Assembly (NCBI GenBank): GCA_012656075.1
Contig: JAAKBF010000221.1
Coordinates: 558,001-622,000, forward strand
DNA: 64,000 bases
Reading direction: 5' to 3'
Source: Phytophthora hibernalis
Taxonomy: Eukaryota; Oomycota; Peronosporomycetes; Peronosporales; Peronosporaceae
The first letter of the stretch is position 1. Each line of letters begins with the position of its first letter. The translations under genes were made by a program, and so were the position numbers. The notes under the pieces are model-generated. The model did no database searches, had not been told where the DNA came from, and saw nothing but the letters and a program-made list of their open reading frames with translations. Below are positions 22,091 through 32,675 of the stretch, piece by piece.

Positions 22091-24540
22091 GTGGATTTCG
22101 GCACCCGTGAACTAAATCATCGTGAAGCGGACGGGCAAAAGGTGATCCTACCCTTCACGTGCTATGGCATCTCGACGCTGCAGCAACCCGGACAACGAAG
22201 AGCAGTAGTGAGGCTAGCGAAGCCAAAGATGCTGGCCACAAACACACGCAGCACGGTGCACTTGAAGGCTGATGCAGAAGAAGAATCGACGGTCATCTTC
22301 GTGCCCAAGCCGACGACGACGCGACACCTGTTGATCGATTCCACGGTTGATACCGTACGTGACAGAATGGTGCCAGTGGTGGTGATGAATGTACAATGCG
22401 GGCGTGAAAAGCTGTCCGACCGTGAAGGGCTAGACACGTGGATCACTACGGATGAAGATATGCAGATCTTGTCGATGAATTGTGAGCTCGAGAGAGAGCG
22501 TATCAATAAGTGGGTCGCCGAGTTGAAGAGGAGCGATGCACGCCCGTTGACAGGTGAGCACAAGCTAGATATCGGCGAGATGGAGGATGCGGACCGAGAC
22601 TTGGTGATGCGTTGCTGCGGCAGTACGCTGGGATTGTTAAAAAGAAACATGGGTGCCCGCCCTTAGCGAAAGTCAACATGGAGCATCACATCAACACGGA
22701 AAACGCCACACCAATCATACAGCGTCGGCAAGCACACGCAGTGTCGGAGAATGCGTTAATCGACAAGGAAGTCGACGAAATGCTGAGTAATGAGGTGATT
22801 GAGCCAGGTAAAAGTGCATGGGGTTTACCTGTGGTGATTGTAAGAAGAAGGACGGGAGCGTGAGGTTCTCTATCGATAACAGATCCCTCAACGCTGTCTC
22901 AGTCAAGGACTACCCGGTTGACGGGACTATCGAGGCGTTGTACGGATCACAAAGATTTACTAGTTTGGATTTACATTTACATGCAGTCTATTGGCAATTC
23001 GGCGTAGCCAAGGAAGACCGCGCGAAGACGGTATTTCCTACGAAAAGGGGTCTGTTCCAGTTCCGGTGTATGCCGTTTGGGCTTTGCAACGCGGCCAGAT
23101 CTCCAGAGCCTTATGAATTGTGTGCTACGGGATTTGACTTGGGTCTGCTGTATCGTGTATGTGGACGCTGTAGTGATCTTCACCAAGGGAACGATAGCGC
23201 AGCACGTGGTGGAGTTAGCAGTCGTTCTTGAGCGACTTGTGGACGCTGGACTGAGCCTAAAGGCATCGAAGTGTTCTTTCGTGACAACCAAGATGGAATA
23301 CTAGGGGCACGACCTGACTCCAGACGGAATCCAGCCGACTGGCAGTTTAGTTAAGGCCATCATGGACTTCCCACGGCCTGAAGATGACGTGCAAGTACGC
23401 CGGATTGTTACCTTAGCGGGCTATTATCGTCGATTTGTTCATGATTTCGGTGCGAAGATGTCGCCGTTGACGCAGTTGATCAGGAAAGGCAGCGAGTTGG
23501 TGTGGAATGAAGATCAAGAGGAAGAATTTACATGGGCAAAAGCGTGGCTGAGCAAGAAACCTGTATTAGTCTATCCAGACAACCGACTGCCGTTTAAACT
23601 TCTTACATATGCTTCGATAGGGGGCCTTGGAGCAGATCTTTCGCAGGATCAGGGCGGTGACGACCATCCAGTCGCGTACGCTTCAAAGGTGAACAGTCCT
23701 ATGTTAAGCAACCACAGTATCTCCAAACTTGAGTGTCTCGCGGTGGTGTCAGCCGTACGGCTCTTCCAACCACATCTGTACAGGCGCAGATTCAAGATAG
23801 TCACGGACCATATTGCGCTGAAGTGGCTAATGACGGCAAATTAACCAGCAGGGCGCATTCACAGGTGGGCATTGACCCTGCAGGAATACGACTTCGACAT
23901 TGAACACAGGCCGGGCAGAGAGAACTACGTCGTGGATACTTTATCGCGCGGGCCCGCGCCAGCAGATGAGAAGGCGGTAGAGGACCCGCACAAGTCTGAG
24001 GACGACCCGGTGATTGCATGGTCAATCCTGCCAAGATTGGGGCTCCACACAGGCAAGACCAAAAGCGGTGTACGGAGCGTCAGAACTGGAAACGTCGATG
24101 ACCGGTGGGCGATTGACGTGGTAGACGCTTTGCCAGTAACAACGTCGAGCAATCGTTACGTGATTGCTGCTGTAGAATACACAACTAGGTATGGAGTGGC
24201 TACAGCCGTGAGTGAACACACCGCTAAATCCATCGCATGCTTCCCCATGGACAAAGTGGTGCTGGTTTTTGGCCCCATGCGAGCAGTGATGATGGACAAA
24301 GCTACGGAGTTTTGTGGCAAGGCCACAGCTGCTAGAGTTGATGCAGACTAAGCAGTCTAACCCTGTGCTCTTTAGGCCGAATCTATTGGATCTCGTGGAG
24401 AGGTTCCACAGAACCTGGAAAGACATGGTCTCGCTGTACGTGAATGAAGGGCAGAATGACTGGAATGACTTCCTCCCGAGCGCGCTGTACGCTTATAATT
24501 CGTCGAGACATGCAACACACAGAATACCAGTCTAATGAAC
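22091..24540 (+). pseudogene. Gypsy pol: RT, RNase H, integrase
   Basis: Pre-RT region 22091-22666, then RT: MEHHINTENATPIIQRRQAH, VRFSIDNRSLNAVSVKDYPV, FTSLDLH, FRCMPFGLCNAARS and IVYVDAVVIFTKG. The catalytic box is YVDA instead of YVDD, so RT is probably dead. RNase H 23362-23844: VRRIVTLAGYYRRFVHDFG, LTYASIGGLGADLSQDQG, SKLECLAVVSAVRLFQPHLY, FKIVTDHIALKWLM. Linker and integrase 23872-24535: FDIEHRPGRENYVVDTLSRG, WAIDVVDALPVTTSSNRYVI, LVERFHRTWKDMVSLYVNE, SALYAYNSSRHATHRIPV. At least six frame breaks or stops. Confidence 0.85.
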
Positions 24541-26060
24541 TAATGATGGGCAGAAAACTACTAAAAGAGAGAGTCGACTAGTGCATCCACACTGCAGGAC
24601 GATCATGAAGTGCTGATTAAAACCCTGAAAAAGCCCGAGGATTGGCGGATATTGCACTGCAAAAAGAGCAAGCTCGTCAGGCGATGTACTACAACTAGCG
24701 AAATGTGAGGCGGCGTGGCGAAGGCATCTTGTTTGGCTAACCTACCTGCACGCGGACCAGGAATCACAAAGTTCGGTCACATGTGGCGTGGTCCGGGCAA
24801 GCTTATCGAGGCGTCCGTCAACTACCTGGTGCAGATGCTGGAGTCAGGAAAGTAGATCGTGACACATTGCTCCTACCTGATCAGCTATTACTATCCGTCG
24901 AATTTGTTGGAGCAGATAGCTAAAGAGATCGCCTTGGACTTAAGAGAAGAGGCAATTGCAGCGGCAGACGTTGATTCAGACGACGAGGACGAGGAGGCAT
25001 TTGAATTAGAGGTGCCATGAGCAGATAGAGTTAGTTCTGGACTACGTGAAACTGCGGCAGTGTCCTGCAAACCTCGAGAAAGAGCAGAAATAGCCGTACA
25101 GGCGGGGAGCGATGAAGCAGAGCGAGAAGAGTGAGAAGAGCAAGCAGGAACACCAGAAGTCGACCAACCGGCACGAGAGAAAGTGGACCAGAAAGCGAGA
25201 CAACGAGATGAGCGGTATGGACACGTTGAAGACGCAGCAGCAGGTGACATGAGTGAAGATGCAGTACCAGCCAAATCGACGAGCCGAGACAAACGAATCA
25301 GATTGGCTACTGCAGCCGACGTCGACGCCATTGCCTGACGAACGCGCGCGAAGATCATAAGAGCCCCGTACGATGAATTTGAACGCGAACCAGGCGCCGA
25401 AGACCGAGGACAAAGCCCAGTGCAAGCGTGGCCGGCGCTACAGCACTCGCGGCAGGAGACTTCACAAGCGCAGCCACCGGAGCAGTGCGGACGACGGATG
25501 TGGCTCAAGCTGCCGGACGGAGTGCAGAGAGACATGCAGACGCAGAGCGAGACAACAGTAACCGAAAGAGTGGTGAGCAGCGGTCGCTCGAGCATTGCGA
25601 GGCAGAAGAGCACAAAAGGGAAGTGATGGTGCCGGTGTGGAAGGAGCGCGCGGAGTTGGTCAGGAAGTAGATGGAGCAGAGCATGCAGAACGACGTCGTC
25701 AAGAACGCGCGAGTGAAACTACCGGAGACGAATGTGAAATCAAGCGTGTACGTTTTCGCCGGACGCGGCTGATAGACTTGCGGGACGGCAACCCAGGTTC
25801 GACCAGATACAACCCGACGAGTTCGTGGGTGAGCCGCGACGACGCCGATACCGGATACGTGAGTTTGAAGTACAACGAGTGGGTGGTCGACCTCAGGGGG
25901 ACCCGAGCGACTCTGGATCAACCAGAAGAACGACGAACGACTGTGACAGGAAGGACGAGTGCGCAGTGAACATGGCGTGCAACAAGAGGATGAAGATAGC
26001 GGAAAGAGCGAGGCCAGCGGACAACAGCGCACCGCCACTAGCCCCCAAGCATTGTAATTG
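24541..26060 (+). pseudogene. C-terminal tail of the second Gypsy pol
   Basis: Decayed coding sequence after integrase. Readable pieces are FGHMWRGPGKLIEASVNYLV (post-integrase fold) near 24770, an acidic end VDSDDEDEEAFELEVP near 25000, and then several short, very basic Arg/Gln/Glu-rich frames. One later piece at 25750-25960 reads RLIDLRDGNPGSTRYNPTSSW and GYVSLKYNEWVVDLRG. Such long R/E-rich tails occur in some oomycete Gypsy elements, by recollection. No LTR follows. Confidence 0.5.
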
Positions 26061-28280
26061 AAGGTTGCAGTGGTGCGCAGGATGGAAATCAGGAAGCGGA
26101 GCAGCGCGACGGACATGAAGAAGCGGAACGAGGGCAGATGACAGTGCCGCAGGACGGCGACACAAATCGAGGACGATTCGGCGGAAAGGGAAGAGAGTAA
26201 GTGAAAGGATTACCTTGGTGTGGCTCACCTGGACTTAGAGTCGACAGCCGGCGAAGACGACAGCGGGAGGAGTCGGAGTCGAGGGAAGGTAGAGATGGGC
26301 TCCCCGAAATGAGCAACCTGGTTTGAGGTGCAATGATCCCGCCAATTCGCGATGTATTGCGATCTTCTGGCGTGGAATTGCACTTGCTCCATCAAGGTCA
26401 GCGACGGATGAAGTGGATGAAGTAGATTAGAGCAGTCTGTAGTGGATTTGCAGCGGAGCAGAATAGTTGACGTGTCGGCCCGACACGCGCAGCTAATCAG
26501 CAAATACACCTCCTTTCAAGTGACGAAGCGTTTCAAGAAGTACGTGTGTACGGAGCAGCCCCCAAGTATGAGAGAGGCGGTTATCTGCAGTCCCGTATAG
26601 TTGTCGGTAACCAGCCCGCGCAGCACTTCAGTAAGTGAAGAGAGGGTAACCAGCCACCGGTAACCATCGCCCGCCCGAACGTTGTGAGCGACTATGATTC
26701 GATCTTGGCGAGAGACCACCTACCCACAGAAATCCAGGAGCGTCCTGCGACCTGTCATTCGTGTGAGATAGCTTACGTATATTTGTAGGACGGTCGTAGT
26801 AGCAGCCAATGCACACTGTCTCCTAGTTATGGATAAGACTGGCGGTGACGTGGGTGGTATAACACACCCGAGTGAAATTGAGACGCGGAAGGCACGAAGA
26901 GAAGGACAGATCTTACTGTATGTAGCGTAGAGCCCTTGATCCATGTGCGTACATGTAAATTCCACGTGTACATTCAGCGCCACTACTCAGCCGACTATCA
27001 GATCAGAGATAAGGAGGTTGGAGGTGAACATTTTGTATGTGGTGACCTGGAAGGGTCAGGACTTGGCGAGTTATCATCAAGATGAGTGGGGTTGTCTAGA
27101 TAGAACATTCTACAAGAACACTCAGTCATCCGCCCACGTGAAGCATCCGCGTCCAAGGGTGTATACCTTGACAATTGAACTCCGAATCGACCTCGAGCAT
27201 GCATGAATACGTCGTAGGGGCCGTATGGTGGGATTCACGTGACTTAAGTTTCGTCGAAGCACGATTGGCGCCGCGGTTCGAAGGATGTAGAAAGAACACA
27301 CCACGGGTCGTGCTTACGTCTCAGCGAATAATGTGCACGACCCAGATGGGTGAATAAGCCGATTTCAATCTGGCTCATCAGTACGGTAATCTGCGTGGAT
27401 AAGCAACGGATGTATATCCTGGCAAACTTTATGTAATGCCAGCAACAGCGAGACGAGGAGTAGATGGTCGAAGTAATTAAAACATTAGGTTGCTCTTTTC
27501 TCTTTACGCACTCCTTATACACCCTGTTAATCCATATATATCAGGCGTTGCCTATTCGCGCAGATTAATGTACTCCTATAAACGAAGCTGAGCAGTGAAT
27601 AACGGGAATTGCAAAAAGGACGGCAATGGTCCGGTACACGTTAAGATGGACCCCGCAAGTGCTGGTCTAGAACAACAACGCTTTTCAAGTAAACTTGGCA
27701 AATAGAGCGGGAGTCACCTGAATGACTGGAGCTACCTGCATATCAACTCGACGGAGCGGGAAATGAGCGTGTAGTTTGTTCTGAATCGCAATGGAGTCGT
27801 CTACGGTGAAGTCGCCCTGACACCTTGGAACTAAGAACGCAACATTGATTTACTGGGACCGAGGCGTGGCCTTGAAGCCGAACCTACATGTGCTCACAAT
27901 AATCTTCATATTCTAAATGCAATCTACCGGTAATGCATGTTGTCACGCGAGGGGACTGTGCAACAGAGTGGAGGGCGGCACATCGTCAACAAGAAAATGA
28001 ACAGGTTAAAATTACGATCTCTGTGTCCGCCAGTCAGCTAAATCTGCCTGATTGCTGACGTCTACAAATCCCGGTTTACCACTTCTTCCAGGCCGTAATA
28101 ATATTGGAGTCCTCTTCCTCTTCTTCGTACTCGTCTTCGTCTAAGATCTTGACGTCCTGGTCCTCGTTGTCTTCATCGTCTTCCCTAAGAAGAGCGTCAA
28201 CACCTACATGAGTGTGCTTGAGGCTTAGTGCTACGAAACTATCAAGAATGAGCTGTTTATCGACGTCGCAACCCATGTGA
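26061..28280. other. Gene-poor interval between two Gypsy elements
   Basis: About 2.2 kb without a recognisable gene. Short frames on both strands; the one at 28276-28076 (minus, 66 aa) is acidic (a run of Asp/Glu ending DSNIITAWKKW) and could be a real remnant, but I cannot assign it. Near 27730-27830 a plus-strand path reads FVLNRNGVVYGEVALTPW with stops either side. No LTR or inverted termini found. Confidence 0.4.
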
Positions 28281-30866
28281 GTGCCTCATTCCTTTCATTT
28301 TCCCAGCTGTGTCGATCGCTCACAAATTCTGTGTCTGCGGCTCTCCAGTCACACGAAGTGCCCATCCGCTTGCTGGGACGGCGAGAGTTGTTCAGCACCA
28401 AACGTCGACCAATATGTCCTTCGACGCCGCTCTAGATCGAGGTTGGCCAGTCGTGCGACGTACCTACGCGCCCGGACCACAAGGCAAACCAACAGCTCTA
28501 GGTTAGCCGGGGAAAGGGATGGATACCCACGATGTTGGAAAATCGAGGCGGAAAACCAAGGTACGTACGTCTCACCAACATCAGTGATCGACCAGTGACA
28601 GTGGACACGTGGAACAAGTTGGGAGTGTGGATGGGCGATAATCTCGTTCATCGAGACTACGGTTTTGTCACGAGGAAGTCAAACCGGTATGCGGAGTGGC
28701 AAAATCACGTGTTTGGTGCAACCCGCGAATTCAGCGAAGCACAGATCGTCGAGGAGGACAATTCTCTCTTGGTGCAACATGTTGAATACCCCACTCAACT
28801 GCGACACTGATTCGGACCTCAGCCAAGGAGGATCCGAACCTCAGGGAGGCCGAAGAGCCGCCTCGCGTGCCGATCGTCGCAGTAGTAGAAGTCCGAGATT
28901 CGACCAGCCAACAACAAGCCAAGGACAATTCAGCCGAAAGAGCTCCGCTATCCGACATCAGCGAGGAGTCCGTGCAGAACTGTCGTGCGATGGAAGGACC
29001 GGAGCTACCATCGGTCCCTGTAGACTCGACGTCGACACCAATCGACGACGACGCGGTTTGTTACCACGAAGGAAGCGATCTATTTGCAGAAGATGTGGAG
29101 CAGGAAAATGGCGGTACTACCAGAGGTGCCAATGTCTCTTACTCATGAAGTGAAGATCGAATACTTGAAAGTCGGCATGCCCGATAATGTCCCGTCCGAG
29201 ATTGGTATTCGGGAGCAGGAACGATTACGTCGAATCATCTAGAAGAAGCATTTGATGGTGGGCAAAAGAAAATGCATTGCCTCATGCAGCTGTCGGCGTG
29301 GAATGTGATATCGACGTTGGAAACACCAAGCCGGTAGCCTAACGGTGCCGAAAGATTCCACCACCAGATATTCGATCTTATCAAAGGCTTGCTGAGTGCG
29401 AAAATGATCAAACCGTCGACGTCTCCGCGGCCCCCAATCGTCGTCATCATAAAAAGAACGGCGTCATCAGGCTTTGTATCCACTATCGAATAGTCAACGG
29501 ACTCACGCAGCTGATGATTAATTCGATGCCGCTGGTTGACTACCTCCTCGAAGGACTTGATGCAATTCTCTGGTATTGCTCTCTCGACATGGCGAGTGGG
29601 TTTTGGGTTGTCCCGATGACAGACCGCTCCCGTCTCATCTCCGCGTTCATCACGCCGTTGGGTGTGTTCGAGTGGCTATGCATGCCATTCCGTCTACGAA
29701 ACGCCCCCCAAGATCTACTAGCGTCTCATCGACAATGCGCTGTATGGTTTCTTGAGACTAAGCCGCCAAGATCCGCGACTCGACGAGTTCAAACATGTCG
29801 TACCTGAGAATGAAGATCGAAAGTCGATATTGGGGCGTCGGTCCTACATCGATGATATCCTTGTAGGCGCTACATCGTGGGATGACCTATGCATCAAAGT
29901 TGAAAACTTCTCGCCGCATGCGACCAGTGGAATATCTCCATAATTCTGGAGAAGAGCTGCTAGGGCTGGTCGAAGATCGACTACTTGGGCCACTCGGTGT
30001 CGAACTTAGTTCTGGAGGCCAAACCGAAGAACTTGGAGGCACAGTCATCTCTCGATATCCCCGCACGTTGAAAGCACTCCAGTCGTTCGTGGGCAGTCTT
30101 AACTACTATCATCGACTCATTGCAGACTTTGCCATATATGTGTCGGTGTTGTACAGCCTGTCGGAGGAAGACTTCGAACGTCAAACCCCAGAAGACGACT
30201 CAAGAAGCGTTTTGTCGACTGAAGTTGAAAATTGCCGACACACCATTGTTGCGCAATTACAGCCCGGAACTGGAACCAGTGATCATTGCATACGCAAGTG
30301 ACTGGGCTATCTCCGCTGTTCTCACTCAACGGCACGAGGACGTCTATATGCCAGTAAAATTCTCCAGTCGCATATTGAAACCGAACGAACTCAAGTATGA
30401 CCTCGTTGAGAAAGAGGCCCTGGCGTTGCTGAGAGCACTGACTAGCTGTTTTACGATGCTAGCAGGATGTAAGATCCGAGTGCTGACTCGATATACGACG
30501 TTGGCCGGGGTTTTCCAAAAGAATATCCCGCAGGGATGCCTGTCTCAGTGGGCCGCTCTATTATCGCCATGGGACCTCCAAATCGATCGATCGACTCGTG
30601 GGGTAGAAGAGTTCCTGGGCGTGTTAGCATACCTCCGCGAGCTTCTGGCGATCCCTCGACCAATTGTAAGTGTTGGAGAAGAGGTGCACGTGATCAGCTT
30701 CGACGGGTCCGCAAAGGCGAAACGTGAAGGGGACGCATTTGGTGCTATTGTCTGGAAGTTGCCAGGTTGGAAGATCGAGAAGGCCGCTTCGGGATACGAC
30801 GTAGACTTAACAGTCAACGAAGCGGAATATCGAGCACTGCTGCTGGGTGAGCGTCTGCAGGTGTGA
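28281..30866 (+). pseudogene. Third Gypsy element: linker, RT, RNase H
   Basis: Related to the large element. The linker (28532-28810) has KPRYVRLTNISDRPVTVDTW, GVWMGDNLVHRDYGFVTRKS. RT: IVNGLTQLMINSMPLVDYLL, CSLDMASGFWVVPMTDRSRL, FEWLCMPFRLRNAPQ, then RRSYIDDILVGATSWDDLC with the aspartate pair. Connection SFVGSLNYYHRLIADFAIYV. RNase H: VIIAYASDWAISAVLTQ, EKEALALLRALTSCF, then a second RNase H-like strand set VHVISFDGSAKAKREG and NEAEYRALLLGERL. Coding stops at 30866; no integrase or LTR. Frameshifts near 29150, 29720, 29930 and 30300. Confidence 0.8.
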
Positions 30867-31292
30867 CAACGAGACGACGACCGAGCCTTCAAGTCGCTCG
30901 CGGTTCTGTGCAACGACGTCACATCTGTGCAGCGCTCGAGTGAGCGTAGCACAAGCTACATATCTAGCAACAAACTTATTAAATGGAGAAAGATTGAATA
31001 CATTTTGTCATTTGTCACTGAGAGGAGATGCAGCTTCACTGGGCAGGAAAAGAGAGGAATCGCTGGCCGACTCACTTCCGGGAAAACGTCGGTGTTCGCT
31101 TTTTCGGAGTTCGTTTGGTCGTTTTCAGGCGCTACAATTGCGAGAGCACGGAGTCCCTGAAATGCTGGAACGAGTCCAGCTTCTCAGCCGTCCTCAATGA
31201 TCTCCGGGATTTCGACGCCACTAGCCATGCCTGCGGGATGTCCTTGAACACGACCGCATTTCAGTGCATGCACCGCGAGCAGTACTGTACGA
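30867..31292. other. Unassigned stretch before the hAT MITE
   Basis: Short frames only (for example 31028-31420 and 30847-31200 on plus), none recognised. Confidence 0.4.
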
Positions 31293-31300
31293 CTTGGCAA

Positions 31301-31601
31301 CAGGGTTTCCTAAAAATATATGGCAATATCAATAATTGCCCTATTTTACCATACAATAATGTATTTCTAGATGTCAGCGAAACCCACTCATTAACTTATT
31401 TCAATGGTGCCGGTGGGTGACTAGAGTCATAATACTTCAGTACTTTAAGTATAGAACTATATAGTACTTCGAAATATGCATTATGTATTTCAGGCCTCTG
31501 ATGTACGCAATAATGTATTTCTTCTTCGATTGAGGGCCTCACAATTATTTATTTCATCGACTGCCTCCCATTTTATTGCAATAGTATTTTAGGAAACCCT
31601 G
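31301..31601. mobile_element. hAT-type MITE with 8-bp target duplication
   Basis: 301 bp, A+T-rich, termini CAGGGTTTCCTAAAA and TTTTAGGAAACCCTG. The flanks are CTTGGCAA at 31293-31300 and 31602-31609, a perfect 8-bp duplication. CAGGG termini and 8-bp duplications are typical of hAT. It lies next to the TRAP1 3' fragment. The ends resemble those of the MITE at 17158-17436 but internal sequence looks different. Confidence 0.9.
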
Positions 31602-31613
31602 CTTGGCAAGCTC

Positions 31614-31853
31614 TTAAGCAGTTCATATTTCAATCAATCGGTGTTGACAGGGTATGCTAAGGTGAAAATGTACCGGTCCCAAAAATGACAAGCGTCGTGT
31701 CATGCGGTTGAAGGCGCTATTGTATTGCCTTGAGCATGCATTCGTTGCTGGTTATCATCTCGTCCAACTGGAGTGCACACTGAATGAAGGCTGTATCTGG
31801 CCGATTGATTTACGCGTCCTTCTTGTACAGGCTCTGCTCCAGCAGTTCGGCGA
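31614..31853 (-). pseudogene. TRAP1: Duplicated 3' end of the TRAP1 gene
   Basis: The minus strand reads the last 13 or so codons of the mitochondrial HSP90 (AELLEQSLYKKDA, stop) and then about 200 bp of its 3' flank. It aligns with 47299-47540 at roughly 93% by eye. Because it includes non-coding flank it is a DNA-level copy. It is cut at 31853 by a Copia LTR. The matching upstream exon piece is next to another copy of that LTR at 48387-48428. Confidence 0.85.
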
Positions 31854-32137
31854 TGTTAAATGGCACAAAACAGTAGATAGCTCACTACGTGTATTGACTC
31901 TTATTCCTAATTGCCGTACTCTAGACGATGTGCTCAGTCTGAGGTAAAGAGGAAGTGAGCACGCCCCGGACGAAGTCCGAGGCGTGCTCACTTCCTCTGC
32001 CTGCTATCGTCATCGCACTTTGTAGCCAGATCACATCTCCATCTGTGATCTGTTCTGAATGTCCTCTCGTACTTGACAATGATAGGTACATATCATCTTA
32101 GACAATATTCTCTCATTCAGGTTTTCTCTAAACGGCA
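31854..32137 (-). repeat. Copia LTR joined to RNase H (3' LTR)
   Basis: 284 bp, minus strand TGCCGTTTAG... to ...CCATTTAACA. It follows a Copia RNase H frame (32685-32140) at the right distance for a 3' LTR. It matches the LTR at 48429-48692 (plus). It holds a nearly perfect 49-bp hairpin at 31949-31997 that is degraded in the other copy. Confidence 0.85.
31949..31997. repeat. Strong hairpin within the Copia LTR
   Basis: Arms of 17 bp at 31949-31965 (GAGGAAGTGAGCACGCC) and 31981-31997, with the inner CCGGAC/GTCCGA also pairing around GAA. The copy at about 48551-48599 keeps one arm and has lost complementarity in the other. It could act on transcript ends or packaging; that is speculation. 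Confidence 0.85.
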
Positions 32138-32139
32138 GG

Positions 32140-32669
32140 TTAGCCGCCTCTACGCTCAACACTCCCACTAAGTACTAGGGGCAATTTCAGATCGTGAACT
32201 CCTAGTTTCTCTCTTAGCTTTATGAACTGTTTTGTTGGCAGAGCCGTTGTGAGAATATCTGCTGTCATCTCTGTTGTTGCACAGTTTTCTATTTTGAGGC
32301 GTCCCATTTCAACGAGGTCACTTGTAAGTAGAAAACGTATCTCAATGTGCTTGTTCGCTTTATGATTCCCTGGGTTCTTCACAATACTAATGGCTGCGTT
32401 ACTATCGCACCATACTCGTACTCGTACCTTTTGCGGAAATCACATTTCACCTAGCAGATGCCACAACCATTCACTTTATTTGGCTCCTTCACTTAGTGCA
32501 ATGAGTTCTGCTTCAGCAGCGAGTGCTACACGTCCTTGTTTGCTACTGCACCATGACACACTGGCCCCGGCCATCTTAATCACATACCCGGTAACTGATT
32601 TGCGTTCTTTTGGTAGACACGCGAAGCTCGCGTCTGTGTTCACTTCGTAAGTCACGTACGACATGCCAA
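32140..32669 (-). pseudogene. Copia RNase H domain
   Basis: Minus-strand frames 32685-32476 and 32382-32140. VTYEVNTDASFACLPKERKS, TGYVIKMAGASVSWCSSKQG and LAAEAELIALSEGAK are the Ty1/Copia RNase H core (D, E and second acidic region); the second frame has NKHIEIRFLLTSDLVEMGRL and MTADILTTALPTKQF, the end of pol. It is the part lacking from the RT fragment that ends at 14085, and the two would join as LLLDGK then MSYVTYEV. It is followed by the LTR. Confidence 0.85.
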
Positions 32670-32675
32670 CATTTT
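32670..32675 (+). repeat. Right 6-bp direct repeat bounding the 18.6-kb insert
   Basis: CATTTT, same orientation as at 14079-14084. Copia RNase H lies to the left and the antisense Gypsy ORF to the right. Confidence 0.6.
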
